In this document: piece by piece, positions 11,590-24,999 of the stretch
How the letters are laid out: the number at the start of each line of letters is the position of its first letter
Position numbering within the stretch: position 1 is the stretch's first letter
DNA from: Thermothelomyces thermophilus ATCC 42464
Lineage: Eukaryota; Ascomycota; Sordariomycetes; Sordariales; Chaetomiaceae
DNA length: 64,000 nucleotides
Reading direction: 5' to 3'
NCBI RefSeq assembly: GCF_000226095.1
Contig: NC_016472.1
Span: 7,874,001 to 7,938,000, forward strand
The notes under the pieces: generated by a model
Databases searched by the model: none
Seen by the model: the letters and a program-made list of their open reading frames with translations, nothing else
Told to the model about the DNA's origin: nothing
Translations under genes and position numbers: made by a program

Positions 11590-12660
11590 ACTTCCCCTTC
11601 GAACTTGCTATAAGCTCCTATAAGCAAGTTCGACCATTATATTTACCGAAAGAGTTAAGCGCTAGAGATATAAATCCTCTATCTAGGAAGATATAGAAAT
11701 CGATAAGAATACTAAGCCTATACTTCCCTTAATAACTAACCGGCTAGTAGATTTAACGACTACCTAGGATAATCGGTTCCTAGCGCCTCCTAAGTTCGTA
11801 TAGGTAGTGAGAGCAACTTACCTAGAAGATCCCCTAATACCTTTGGATTATCTAGAGGTAGCCTTAATATAGTATTAATATAAACTATTCCTTTCGTACC
11901 ATAGATTCTTCTTTATTAAGTACCCTAGGATATAGGTAGTTCTATATATTTGCTAAGAGCTAAACCCTGATCCTAATACCTTAGAGCGGATATTTAGAAT
12001 TCTAAGACTTGCTCCTACCTATATAGAATTCTTCTATACCTATAAGGGAGCTCTAGCAAAGTGGTTATACCTAGTTTTTATGGAAATTAATGACAGCAGT
12101 CCGTTTAGTCGGTAAATTTACACTATAGTTACCTGCTAGGCCCGAGTTTTTGGTTTGTTTATCTAGATATTCGGGGATATATAAGAACAACTTCCTCTCT
12201 CTAGTTAGAGGAAGAGCTAATTAGGGATATAGGAACCTAACACTGTGCTAGGCCTATGAATAGTCCTACCAAAGGTCAATAACTAAGGTTATCCCTCTAA
12301 GGAATAAGAAGCCTATTACTATCTATACTATATAGCTATTCTATAGCTACGTTTTAATAGGTCCCGTCCTAGATAGACGGTACGGAAACTGCTACTAGAG
12401 TGATAAGAAGTGCTTATAGAAAGATATAATTAACGATAGCTCCTAAGATCCTAACCCTTAGCTTATAGGTTAGGCTAAATTTGACCTTAATAGCTAGCTA
12501 AAGAATATCTAGCTAGTAACGTAGAAAAAGAGCTTTCCAATTTTAACGGATTTAGATAGTATAGTTAGGGATCAATAGGCAGCTTATAAATAGGGTAAAC
12601 GGCGATTATAGGTAGGGAATTGGGGATTTAGGGAAAAGGGGGCAAAGGTAGTATGGAAAA
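11590..12660 (+). pseudogene. Unrecognised antisense ORF relic within element A
   Basis: One plus-strand frame, opposite to gag-pol, stays coherent for about 350 codons. Legible stretches include APPKFV (about 11788), TYLEDPLIPLDYLEVAL (about 11820), ELNPDPNTLERIFRILRLAP (about 11960), YKGALAKWL followed by FMEINDSSPFSR (about 12045-12115), and VEKELSNFNGF (about 12525). Almost all interruptions are TAG or TAA, as expected from RIP of Gln and Trp codons. The opposite-strand frames over the same stretch are also partly open, so the coding strand is judged by protein-likeness and is not certain. No family was recognised. Confidence 0.42.
11611..11641. repeat. Short inverted repeat in element A
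   Basis: GAACTTGCT and its reverse complement AGCAAGTTC flank about 13 bp and could form a hairpin. It sits near the start of the antisense frame. Confidence 0.5.
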
Positions 12661-12929
12661 GGAGTAATTAGAGGTTTAGGTAGTAAAGAGTAAATAGAAG
12701 TAAAATTAAATAGGGTTAACTTGTATTTCTATTAATAGCTCGAAGGTCAAAATCTAGGTAGTTTCCCTCTAATCAGTTTAACTATAAGCTCCTATCGTTA
12801 CCGTCATTGCTCTTAGGCTTTAGATCTAGTAAGTTAGTCGCTCGGTTATAGCTACCTAGTTTATCTAGGAGCTTTCTCTTCTATTACTACTTCTTTAAGT
12901 GCTTCTAATAGCAAAGAACCTACTTAGTT

Positions 12930-14657
12930 CTAGGGGTTCTACTTACCTAGAAAACTATTAGATCCGTTAGCTTTAAGCCAAACTCTATCCCGCTTGAAAA
13001 ACTTTCTAATGCGGTTTACAGAATACAGTATCTATATAGTTATACTATCAAGAGTCTCTAGGTAGTAGGTATTTCTATTCCTAACTTCCTAAACCTAGTA
13101 TAGGCTATACTACCGATATTAGAGCTTTCGAAACGAGCTTATATCGATCTGCCGGATATTGTCGTAAACCAGAACAAGATCGCCTACTTTGACTTAGGCA
13201 TTCTCGGCTCTAAATTTACAACAGTAGGCTTCGTTTCGGCATTTAGCTATCTTTCGTCTAGCTTTGGTAACCTTTTTAGCGGCGACTTCTAGGTCAAATT
13301 CTATATTAAGCAATACCTTAGTATAGAGTTCTAATGATTATAGACAGGCTTCCGCTTGATTTTCCCTATCTAGTCGGATAGCTATAGAGTCCTAATAAAG
13401 AATTTGCTAGGTAGGGATATCGTTTTCGATCAGGCTAATAGGATTATAATTATAGATAAGGTTAAAGGGCAAGCGGCTATAGCTATTTCAAATGGTAGTA
13501 TAGTTAGCGTATAAGATATAGAGAAGAAGCTATTACTAGTTCTTTCTAGTCCCTATGGTTATCTTTACTAGGGTAGCTATAATAGGTATATACCTAGCCT
13601 TACTAATACTATTAGCCCTAAAGTTATAGGGAGAAATGATAATACGTTTTACTCTTAATTCCTCTAGGATAGCTTTCGCTTCCCCTTTAAATTCAGATCC
13701 CCTATTAACGATTATAACTATCGGGAGTCCCTAACAAAGGAAGATATTACGGTTAATAAAGTTCTTTACCGCTCTAGCTGACTTGTTAGGTAGGACTTCG
13801 GCTTTTACAAATCCTATAAGATTATTACATGCCTTAAGGAGGAAGTAGAGGGGTTTCCCCCTCTAGTCAGAGGGTATAAACTAGATATCTAAGTGCTGTT
13901 TCGTAAATAGGATTAGAGAAGGTTCCGAATATAAATATACCTCCTTAAATCTTTTAGTATCTTACGCCTAATACTCTAGGCAGATATAAATTCACTCTAC
14001 TACGTTAGTATATATTCCTTTCTAGTAATAGTAGTTAGTGACCCTCTAGTAAGTAGCTTCTCCACCTTTATAGCCTATCTTATTATAGCAGGCTTGGAAA
14101 ATTCGTTTTTCTAGGGTGTCTACTATATAGTAAGGATTCTAGGTATCGTTTGCTAGCTAAAGAAACAGATGCCCTTTATCTACTAAATATTTAAATGCTT
14201 CCTTCTTAAATAGACGTCGCTACTAGTATAGTTAGATAGCTATAGGTTCTTCTAGAGTGGCTAAATACTATATAATAGCTTTAGAGTAGTTAGAGTATCC
14301 TTCCTTAAGGTTTAAGTCTATAGGTTTAAGGGGGTCACTAATGTAGTTAGTATAGATTTACGCGTTAACCTAATCGTCAATATCCTCCTTGTTTGCTTTC
14401 TCTATCTAGTTAGACGGACTAGGAGGCTTCTATAAAAGCCTATTAGTAATAGCATTTTTAGAACCTAGAATATACTTAACCTTAAAGTCAAATAGCCGAA
14501 TCTATATAATCTACTATATTATTAAGGCTCCTAGTATATTGCTAGCCACGCCGTTTAACTAGTAAACTAGGACTAGAACGTCCGTTTCCACAATAAAGTA
14601 GACGCTAAAAAGGTACCGTCGGAAACGTTTTAATAGGAAAAGTAGTTTATAGAGCTC
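12930..14657 (-). pseudogene. Element A RNase H end and integrase relic
   Basis: On the minus strand, immediately past element B, the frame reads the end of an RNase H/connection region (LFDFKVKYILGSKNAI, about 14465). It then reads an integrase core with HLDI, NLIGFVKAEVLPNKSARAVK and GLPIVIIVNRGSEFKGEAKA (about 13900-13650), in which the expected Asp before RGSEF is Asn. The C-terminal module (KVGDLVLVYDN, FRKLRY-like region, FFKRDRVWLKA) ends near 12930. In this family integrase inserts the cDNA into the host chromosome. Several stops break the frame, so it is not functional. Confidence 0.8.
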
Positions 14658-14662
14658 CTATT

Positions 14663-15119
14663 TGTAACGAACCCAACTCAGACTTCCTCTAAAAGGGTTC
14701 AGACGGAGGTAAATTAAGCGGGACAAGCGTACAGGTCGTCTAAGGGATTCGGTAAAGCCAAAGGGTTTATAACAACACTAGAGTTATCTCCCATAGTAGT
14801 TAGCGATACTTGGTATAAGTACTGTGATTGTAGGTTAGGTTGCTATCACTAGTAAACTCCTAGAGTCCACCATAACAAGTAATTATTTATATATATATAT
14901 ACTTCTGTCGGTCGCTTATAGTCCCCTTCTAGCCTGCCCTAGGATCGCCTTTAGTAGCTAGCTATCCTCCGCTATCTTTCCCTTTTGGCAATTGTTTGCC
15001 TGTGGTAGCCTGTGCTCCCTAGCGATCCTGTGTCAGCCTCGCTCCGTGCCCTTCTTGATTGGTGGCTCGTTTAGCCTGCTACGCCCTACTAGGTCGCGGT
15101 ATATGGTTAGCTTGTAACA
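14663..15119 (-). repeat. Element B 3' LTR
   Basis: 457 bp, pairing base for base with 21828-22284 and differing by transitions. The U3 half (about 14900-15119) stays GC-rich, unlike the interior. Confidence 0.93.
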
Positions 15120-15140
15120 CGATGCCCCCTCTTTAGGGCT
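15120..15140 (-). promoter_or_regulatory. Element B polypurine tract
   Basis: On the minus strand a purine run (AAAGAGGGGGCAT) abuts the 3' LTR. This is the position of the plus-strand primer in LTR retrotransposons. Confidence 0.65.
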
Positions 15141-15558
15141 TTTGACCTAAAAGCTTTTTATAACTTATTTCAAATACTACTAATACCCCTTTTTCCCCTA
15201 TAGGTAATGTCCTTCTTTTGCTAGCTTCCTTCTACTATAGCTAATTGTGTTCCTAGGAACTATCGCGATCTTAAGCGCGAATGACATGCTATTATAATCA
15301 AGATTAAACAAAAGGGTTATAAGGTTACTATACCTTATAAGTATTATTAGAATATAAAGCTATAAAAGTGTTATATAATGATAGAGGGTTTAAACAAGTA
15401 TTAGAACTATATTTATATAGGTAAGAAGTATAGTAGCCTAAACGTTACAGATGCCTATAGGTTTCTTGTTATTTTTCTTTATAGTCCTAGGTTACTAACT
15501 GTCTTAGTCCTTTTAAATTTATTAGAGTAGGAGAAGGTTTCGAAAGAGATTGCTAAGA

Positions 15559-15741
15559 CTAAGGCGCTTCTCGCTTAGACACTAAGCCGTTTAAGTCGAT
15601 TACGTCGTTTATAGCAATCCCTACACAATCGTAGTACCGAAGTTTTTCGTCGTAGTGTAGCTCGTTTAGAGGAGGAGGAAGAACTAGATACTCCTCTGCC
15701 AATATTAGAGATATAGACCCTCGCAGGTTAGGCTTAGACAT
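15559..15741 (-). pseudogene. Residual 60-codon open frame in the element B 3' region
   Basis: An uninterrupted 60-residue frame (begins MSKPNLRGSISLILAEEYL) lies between the chromodomain remnant and the polypurine tract. Surrounding sequence is full of stops. It is probably a fragment of a longer, RIP-broken C-terminal region. No family was recognised. Confidence 0.3.
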
Positions 15742-15939
15742 TAGGTACTTTTAATATGCTCGATTAGGAGTTAATTAGGTTAGATCCTGGTTCTAATTTT
15801 AGTAGGTTCCCTTCTTTTTCTATTAGGGAATAGGCTTTAGAGCCGGTTCTTGTAGCTAGTTAGGATTCCGCTAGTAGAACTACTCTAGTTTCTTAGGGTA
15901 ACTTAGGTTCTTAACTAGTTCCTATAAATTGTCTTCTAA

Positions 15940-18900
15940 TCTAAAATCGAGCTATTTAACTAGATACTATAATTCCCTATTAATAATACGTAAATCTAGA
16001 ATTTCTTCGACGTCCTATTCTTCCTCTTTGTCTTTTACTTCGATATATATAGTAACCTTAGCGTTCTTTAGTATTAGTTCGAGAAGTGAAATATAAAAAA
16101 CATCTATCTGTAGTTATATAGATAATAGTAACGATAGTTAGTAGTTAGATGTTAAGATTCGTTCTTTAATAACGAAGGGTCTGACTTTCTTAAAGTCTAG
16201 CTTTATATTTAGTCGTTTGGTTCGTAAGTTTCATATAATTAGGTAGACTTTGTCTCCCCTCTCTAGGCAAGGTCCCTCGAGCCTATATTTGTCGTAGTAG
16301 TTCTTTATTCTAGTTCTAATAAACTCAAGTTCCTTTTTAAGCTTCTTATATAGTACGTGTATTTGTTCCGCTTTAACTACTGCTCTTAGCACTATAACCT
16401 CTAGTCCTTGCCTAAGGTCTACTTCATATCCGTAGTTTATAAAGAACGGTATAACTTTGGTCGTTTCTATTAGTGTTATATTATAGGCGAGTTATACTAT
16501 TGGTAATAGCATGACCTAGTCGTCTTACTAGTAGTTAACGTAAGAACGGAGGTACTGCTCGACAACTTGGTTTAGTCGCTCCGTTTATCCGTCGGTTTAT
16601 AGGTAATATGCTATTAATAGCTTGCTATTAACGCCTGATCATTGTATTAACGCTTGCCAGAACTTCGATACAAACTTAGTGTCTCTGTTGGTAATCTATT
16701 CTTATGGCTAAGTGTGTACTAATATGACTTGCTAATAGATTACATCTGCTAGCTATTTAGCTATCTAGGACTCCTTATAGGGAAAGAAGTATACCTATTT
16801 AGTTAGGCAATCTACTATAGTGAGAATGCTATTGTAGATTACTCCTATAGCTATGTCCTTAGATTCTAGCAGTTTCGTGATAAAGTCTATTATAACTAAA
16901 CTCTATAGTTTGTCAGCTATTAGCAGTAGCTAAAGTAGCTTATATAGCTTATATCGTACCGTTTTGCTTTGATTATAGATGTCGTAGTTCTATACGACTT
17001 CCTTAACTTGTGCCATTAACTATAGAAAGTTGTAATGTTTCTTGACTTATATAATAGTCTTCGTAACTCCTTTATATCCTCTAATTTTCGACTTGTAGAG
17101 TTCTTGAATCATTCGTAGCTATTGATCTTTATTATAGATATACGCTTTGCCTTAGTACTAGAGTTTCCTATCTTTTTCTTCCACTCTATTAGGTACTACT
17201 AGTCCGGGTATTACTTAATACTATACCTTGTTAATCCTTTCTTTTTGAAAGATTATATAATATTCTAGGAACGAGTCAAGTAAATCATCTTCTACAGGTA
17301 TCTACATTTCGTAATATAGCATTCTGTCCATTCGTTCCTTAAATAATGGTAGCGTTATTTCCGTTTATTCTTCCATATGATCCGTTTATTGGCTTAAGGC
17401 GTCCGCTTATATGTTCTCTTTACCCTTCTTGTAGCGGATCTCAAAATTGAATTCTACAAGGAATTCTGCCTATTATATTTATTATCTATTAAGCTCCTTT
17501 GTCATTATAAAGTATCGTAAATTCTTATAATCTATATATACTTATACTAGTTTGATCGTGCTACTAAGGTATAGTCACTATTCCTTAAAAGCTTTAACAA
17601 TTATAAATAGTTCCTTATTATAGATTAAATAATTAAGATATAGTCTATTAAGCTTCTTTAAAAAGAAGGCTATAGGATATAGCTTCCCTTATTCGTCTTG
17701 TTATCCTAACTATCCTCCGATAGCGTAGTCTAAAGCGTCCGTTTCTACCTTAAATAGCTTCTTAGGGTCTAGTAGCACTAGTACTAGATCTTCTATAATA
17801 GCATCGCAGATCTACGTAAATGCTTACTCGTGCTATTCTTCCCATTAGAATTTAGCGTTCTTCTTGGTAAGTTCGTACAAAGGTTATACAATTGCTCTAA
17901 AGTTCCTAATGAACATCCGGTAGAAGTTCGTAAACCTGATGAAACTTTGTACTTCTATGACTAACGTTAGTCGTAGCTAATCCTTAATAGCTTTGACCTT
18001 TAAAGGTTCTATCCGGATTTGTCCTAGGGATATTTCATATCCTAAAAACACCGTTTTCCTGACGTGGAATTTACTCTTTTCCTTGTTAACTAATAGCTTA
18101 TATATATATAACGCGTCTAGTACTACTTTTACATACTTCTAGTGTTTATCTATTGTCTTAGAGAAGATAAGTATATTGTCGAGATAATATACTGTAAATT
18201 TGTCGAGAAAGGGTTAGATAGCTTGATTAATTAGGGCTTAGAACGTTACTAACGTGTTTATAAGTCTAAATAGTATAACAAGGTACTTATAGTAACTATA
18301 GGGTATCCTAAAGGCCGTTTTCTACTTATTGCCTTCTTTGATCTATATATAGTTATAGGCTAATAGTAAGTCAAGATATATAAAATATTAGGCTCTTACT
18401 AACTAATCTTAGAGCTATAAAATTAGCGGTAACAGGTATCGGTTTTTTATAGTCTATTTGTTAAGTTGCCAATAGTTAATATATAATTATAGCTTTCTAT
18501 CTTTCTTAGGTACAAACAGGATTAGGTAGCCTGCTAGCGATATCAACAGGCAGATATATTCTCTTCGAAGGTTCTTTTCTAAATATCGCTTGAGTTTTTT
18601 ATTCTATATCTAGCTTATATAATAAATCTTAAAGAACTTTAGTTATACTCCTTCCTTAAGCTTAATCTCGTAATCCTATAGGCCATGCTCTAGTAATCCT
18701 TCTAGATACTTCGGTTCGAATGCTAGGTATCCTTTGTATTTCTCCGGTACTTCCCTAGTCTTATCTCGTCTCTCGGCTTTCTAATAGTATACGAACTTAG
18801 TTCTATCTATAGTGATGTTAGTGATTTCTCCTATCTTAATCTATTACTCTAGTTATAGTGCTCTACATTCGTTAATAGAGAGAATAGCTATCGGCAGTTT

Positions 18901-21800
18901 AGCTCGTTCCTCCTATTATAACGTTAGTATCGTTATATCGCTTCTTCTAGAGTCTGTAATGGTCTATCTACTACTATTTGTCTCTTATAGTAGATCTGTG
19001 GAATATACCTTCCCTTGAGCATTGTCTGCTTGCGATCCTTGTACGCTCCCTATCTTACTAATCGAATATAACTCCGTTTAGGGTTATAGGTAGCTACTAT
19101 TCTTCTAGCTAATATCTAGGTTATAATCTTTATACTATAGTAACCCTAATATTATATCTTTATTATTACCTATATCTATAATACTAAATATAACTACTAT
19201 AATCTTCCTTACTATAGTAATATCGATCGGTTTAGTCTCCCTATATACCTATTGCATCGGAAATGGCCCTTTGACTATACTATGCTTCCGCTTCATCCTC
19301 TAGGGTATCCGTAGCTAATTTACAAGCATCGGCGAAATTAGGTTTATCTCTACTCTACTATCTACTAGTACAAGCATTTTATACTATCTCTATTATACTA
19401 TTATCTATAGTCGCTTGTCTTGCTACCGTCGTCTAAAGATTATAGCAATTTCCTATATTTCTGCTAAGAGGTCTTAATATAGTAGTCTCTTATACTAGTT
19501 CCTTCCATACTACGCTACTACTCGCCGCTATATAGGCATTAATAGTTTTTGGGCCCTTCGAAGGGCCCTAACCTATTTCCTAGATTAGTACTAACCTCTT
19601 TAGTTGTTTGGCTAATGGCGGCTTCGTCAATCATGCTTATTTTCATAAGCTATCGAGTGCTTATAGCTTCCTACTATTAGGTCCGTTCTGCTTTTCGTCG
19701 TACGTGCTATAGCTTTATCTAAAGTTCCCGGATTCGCGATTTCTTTTCGTCTATGTAATAGAGGCAATCGTTGCTCTAGCACGAGTCCTATATGTCTTGT
19801 TCTATTCTATAGTACCTAGGCTAGGCTCGTTTTAGAACTACTATAATGCCTTCTAGATCACGGGCTTTGATCTTCCAGAGCAATTCGGCCGCTCTATTTC
19901 CTATATCATAGACCTATTCTACAGGGCGGAGACTCCTATCCTCATTTCCTTGTCAGGTTAGCTAGTAATTATTTTCAAATTTGTCGCGAAAGTAGTATCG
20001 GCATTTGTATGCTATACACTAAAACTAGGGTATTTGTATATATGCCTTATATCGTAGGTATAGTTATATAGCGTTGCCTAGAAGGTATTAGAATTCTTTT
20101 CTAAATCCTTCCTACTATATGTGGACTATAGATACTCTAATGCTAAGGTAAGAGTATTTCTTCTAATAGCTTTCCTATGTATGCTTATCTTTTCTATAGT
20201 TTATATATATAAACTAGTATTCGGAGTTCTATACGTTATAACTAAGTTATTAGTCGTTAAAATACTTAGTATAGCTATTAGGCCTATTATATATTATAGA
20301 CTATTCCCCTCTAATAGTTTCTACGATACGTTAGAGTTCCCTTATCTTGTCCCTTATTTTATTACTCTACTAGGCAAGTCGAATTAGGCATTCATCCCGT
20401 TTGCGTAGTTCCGTATTAAGCTAGAAAACTTTGTTATAGTACTATTCGATTCGTTCCTAAAGGAATAGAACATTAGGTCTAAGTCTTTTAATTCCTTAGG
20501 TATCGGTTATCTACAATCTATCCTACCTCTATATAACCATAAAACCCTACTGCCTCAAGGCTAGAAGAATCGAAATTGGTAGTATATACTCTCCTACCAT
20601 ATCCTATTCGGCAAGACCTATTTCTAGGTTTATAGTAACCAGTTTAGAGTACGGTGCTTATTTGTCTCTACCGTTGCCGTTATATCTAAGACTATCCGTG
20701 TCGCTATCCTTGTCTTTATAGCTTATAGCTACTACTTCGATAACATCCTTAGTAGTTTTATTAATAGTTATAATTTCCTTTCTAGGGATTATTTTCTAGT
20801 CTTTCTTTAGGCTTTAATATTCTCGTTTATAGTATTCTTTCTTTCTATAGTTATGGTAGGTAACGTTAGACTTGTCTTTAGTTATCTTCTTCTTGTCCTA
20901 CTTCTATGCTATATCTATATCTATGGCTCTAGGATACGTCCTATACAAGGTACTAACGTATACTCGTTTTTTCTTATCGTTAGCCTTAACCGTGGTTCCA
21001 TTTATCTAACCTCGTTTCTATTACTTTTATACATAGAGTTAATTATCGATTCTAATAGCTTATATAATATATTTGTCTAAGGTCTTAGGCTAGTTATACT
21101 TATATAGCTTATCTTTAACCTTTTCCTTTAAGCTATTATAGAATAGTTATATTAACGCCTTATTATTAAGCTAAGACTTAAATATATCCTATCTAAACTA
21201 TATAACATAGGAGGCTACTAACTTGGTCTATTAGAGATTAGCAAGTCTTTCTTATATATAAATCTTCTTGTCTTTGTCGCTAAAAACCTTCTAAAGCTCT
21301 TCTTTAAAATGGTTATAAGATTGAAAGACTACCTATATAAATACGTCTCGGTCGTCTTCGTCTTCTTTAGTAAGATAGTCATTCTATATAGGCTCAAACT
21401 ATCTAAGTGCCTTACCCTCTAGTCTTATAGCTACATAGAGGACTTTGGCTTTATTATCTAGAAACTTGTTATTATTAAGCCAGAAAAAGGATTAAAGGTT
21501 TATTAGGAATCCTATAAGATCTTCTTTAGTTCCTCCGTATTTACTAGGTAGTTCGATCTTGATATGGCTCGCTTTGGCGCCTTTAAGTGCCTTAATTTTG
21601 GCGTAGGCCTTATTAACTAGCTTCTACAAGTGCTTTTCGCCGTTTTCGAGTTCCTTAATCCGAGCTTAAGCAACCTTATCTCTCTAGTCTAACTCCTAGA
21701 TCTACTACTAGAGTTAACTAAGCTAGGCAAGCAGCTGTTTAGCTATAACATTAATAGCTATATTAATGTCAAGGTCGAAATTACCTCCGTTCTAAGCTAT
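15940..21800 (-). pseudogene. Element B gag-pol relic with chromodomain
   Basis: Reading the minus strand from 21800 downward, the order is gag (coiled-coil-like segment), protease, reverse transcriptase with YLDN near 18175-18183, RNase H, integrase (about 17100-16150) and a chromodomain remnant (about 16110-15950). The assignments rest on correspondence with element C, whose copy is easier to read. Stops occur every few tens of codons. In chromoviruses the chromodomain binds modified histone H3 and steers integration to heterochromatin. Confidence 0.82.
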
Positions 21801-21827
21801 AATAGAACAAAGGGAGTAATAGTAATA

Positions 21828-22284
21828 TATGACAAACCTAACTCAGACTTCCTCTAAAAGGGTTTAGACAGAGGTAAATTAAGCAAGACAAGCGTACAGG
21901 TCGTCTAAGGGATTTGGTAAAGCTAAAGGGTTTATAATAACACTAGAGTTATCTCTTATAGTAGTTAGTAATACTTAGTATAAGTATTATAATTATAGGT
22001 TAGGTTACTATTACTAGTAAACTCCTAGAGTCTACTATAACGAGTGATTATTTATATATATATATACTTCTGTTGGTCGCTTATAGTCCCCTTCTAGCCT
22101 GCCCTAGGATCGCCTTTGGTAGCTGGCTATCCTCTGCTATCTTTCCCTTTTGGCAATTGTTCGCCCGTGGTAGCCCGCGCTCCCTAGCGATCCCGTGTCA
22201 GCCTCGCTCCGTGCCCTTCTTGATTGGTGGCTCGTTTAGCCTGCTGCGCCTCACCGGGTCGCGGTATATAGTTAGCTCGTAACA
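21828..22284 (-). repeat. Element B 5' LTR
   Basis: 457-bp copy of 14663-15119. Its U3 part (about 22080-22284) is the most GC-rich stretch in the nest. Its R-U5 part resembles that of element C, whereas U3 does not. Confidence 0.93.
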
Positions 22285-22289
22285 CTATT

Positions 22290-24700
22290 TGGTAGGGTTA
22301 TACCGTTTCTCTACCTTGGACTATATCCTACTCTTAAACTAGTATAGGTACCTCTTCTTATTAGGGCCGACTTATTTAATAACTCCTCCTTAACCGAAAA
22401 GACTTATATCGATTATTAGGTATATCTAACTATACCTAGGGTCATTAAAAACAAGCGATATAAGGACTAGGGTAATGGTTATTTAAGTTTAGAGTTCCTT
22501 TATAGCCTGCTATTAAGTAAGGCCCTATTCCTTATAGGTATTCTTCTTTGTTAGATCATATAACGGCTAAGTAATAGTAGTAAAGTGCTCTATCTAAATC
22601 TAGTAGTAGCTAACGATCCCTAGGAAGGTATAAACATCTTTTAAATCTAAATAGGAAGTCTACTTAAGGATTTTCGTAACTTTAGCATTATTAGGTAGTC
22701 ACCCTTTAGGTATATAGAGGTAGCCAAGTAACACCGCTTACGGCCGATACTATTAGAATTTCCTAGCTATAATAGTAGCTCTGGCAAGCTTAGCGTTTAG
22801 GGGAACCGTATTAACATTTTAGAGGTGTTTAACTACGAACTTCCGTAATCTAGGGGCAACTTCTTCCCTATTATAGTCAGACCGCGGCCCCTTCGTATGG
22901 ATATTATTTAGGTAAACACGGTAGATATCTAGAATTAGGTTCTGGAAGATCTAGGTCATCGCTCGTTAAAACTAGGCAATAGAGTTCGTTCTGCCTATAG
23001 GGAGGGTATATATCCGGAAGAGGCCGATAGGCGTTTAAAAGGTAATAAGATCCTAGCTCCTTTTATTAAGGCTAACTTAGTTATACCTAGAAAATAGGTC
23101 TAAGAGGGAGATAACTTCATAACTCCTAAAGTCCTTACTAAATTCTTCTATAGCCGGTAGTACGAATACGTCCTATATAGTTATAACATTAGCTCTTTAG
23201 GCGTTATTAATTAGCTAGAGACCGCTATCCTTTTTAAGGACTAGGAACTAGTTATTATAGTAACTCCTATAGCTAGGCTCGATAATCCTACGCTAGATCT
23301 GCTACTTTAGGAGGTTAATAACCTTCGGCATTAACGGCTTCGGGATAGGGATACTCTTTAATTACCACGCCGTATAAGGAATAGTCTAGATAACCTAAGG
23401 AGGGACAATATTAGAGTAAATCTGCCTATATTTAGTGAAATCCTACACTAGGGTAGCCTCTTAGTTTTATAAGACCTATATAAAGAGTTCCTTCTCCTAG
23501 TTAGATAGAAAGCTCCCTATGGATATAAGTAGTATATTAAGCCATTTAACTATAAGCCGCGTCCTAGGCTCTAGGTCTAAAAACTATAGTGTAATAAAGC
23601 TATCTTACTCTAACCTAAACTTTATCTTTTTAGTAGCTTTCCCTAAGCGCCGCTCCTGCCAATTAGGGTTATTATTAGGTATTAAACCATTACTAACGGC
23701 CGTATCTATAGGGTAAACTTTCCTAGCTATAGACTTTCATATAGTAAATGTCCATACCTCCTATAACCCTTTTCTAACCTCTAATGTAAGTTTCCTAAGC
23801 GTTTTCTATCTATCTAGACGGCCAAGTTCCTCTGTTTTGCCTACCGTTTCCTGGTATCTCCGTTTTAAAGTGTCCTATCTAGTAAGATAAAATGTTAAAA
23901 CTTTAATAAGTATATTAATAAAAGGTAGATAAGAAATCTTTAGTATTATATTAAAAATGGCTTTACTAGCCTAATTATTAAGAAACCTAAGTAGAATTTC
24001 GTTATCCTAAATGTTAATAAATATAGGGGTAGTGATAGTTATTATAACTAGACACTAGAGTTTATCCCCTATAAGTTAATGTTTTTTTTCGAACGTCGTT
24101 TTAGCTATAACGTCCGGGATAACCGACGCTTTAATTGATTTATTCTTAGCGATAATATTTGCTATAACTAGATAGCTAGCTTTATAGCTAAATATTAGGC
24201 TTATATTATAGATAAATGGTATACCTAGTAAGATTTAGTAGCTACCGGTATCTCTATCTAAAATAAAGAAATGCTTATGGATTAAAATAGCCCCTAAGAT
24301 AATTATACTAACCATTTCCCTAGTAAATAGCCTATTATTATGAAGACCCTGAAAAATTACTATCGTTATCTATATAGGGAGACAATATCTCTATACTAGG
24401 CTAAGGGTAATTATATTATACTTAGATCCTATATTGATCAAAGTAAGTACCTTCTTACCCTTTAGATCTTTAAAGTTATAATAAAGCGTTAATAGTATAT
24501 ATATCTATATAAGTATATCTATCTAGATCTTCTAGCTAGTAAAGAGTATATAGATCAGAGCCTAGAAGGATATTTTAATTTCTTTTAAATCTAGCTAGTC
24601 TCACTATCCAATAAGGTAGTCGCTCTAGAAACCATCCATTACGATAGCCTACTAGCCATTACTAGTAACCCCTAGAAATGCTGGAACCGTAATTATAGGC
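22290..24700 (-). pseudogene. Element A protease-reverse transcriptase relic
   Basis: Near 24430-24480 a minus-strand frame shows a protease-like active-site context (TLINIGSKYNIIT, where DSGS-type residues are expected). Near 23100-22850 the reverse transcriptase reads SLLDLFSRYN, FRIYTLPIGRTNSIA, and the catalytic box YLNNIHTKGP at 22885-22914, where the two Asp of the LDD box are both Asn. The xLDDIxxKGP style marks a Ty3/Gypsy lineage distinct from elements B and C, which use YLDDIL. Element B splits the following RNase H region. The relic is non-functional. Confidence 0.78.
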
Positions 24701-24999
24701 TCTTTTCCCTTAATATTACTCTATCTGCCTAGACAGCTAAGATATATCTTAACTTCTTATAACGCTCTCCCTCTTGCTTATAAAGCTAGCTTATTGGAAA
24801 AGGGAATAGCCGAGCTCTTATACTTAATTACTTCCTAAAGACTCTTATAATCCTGCTTAAGGAAAGCAATTAGTATATTCTTAAATGCTAGGGAGATCCC
24901 TAAGACCTCGTTAATGATAAGTATCTTTACTTAAAGAGCCTTACTAACTAGAGAGAGTATATTATAGGTTATATTCTCCTTAGTCGATTTCTCTAATTC

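Larger units (their letters stand above)
14663..22284 (-). mobile_element. Element B: Ty3/Gypsy chromovirus, RIP-mutated
   Basis: Two 457-bp LTRs (14663-15119 and 21828-22284) begin TGT and end ACA or RIP-altered versions of these. The element is flanked by a 5-bp target duplication CTATT (14658-14662 and 22285-22289) and is 7622 bp long. It is inserted in the RNase H region of element A, in the same orientation. The interior matches element C in reverse complement from the gag start through the chromodomain. The reverse transcriptase catalytic motif reads YLDN rather than YLDD near 18175-18183. A purine-rich tract (AAAGAGGGGGCAT on the minus strand) lies next to the 3' LTR. Confidence 0.93.

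Noticed and set aside
22073-22282. 69-codon open frame in GC-rich DNA inside the nest
   Set aside because: It lies wholly in the U3 part of element B's LTR, so it is not an independent gene.
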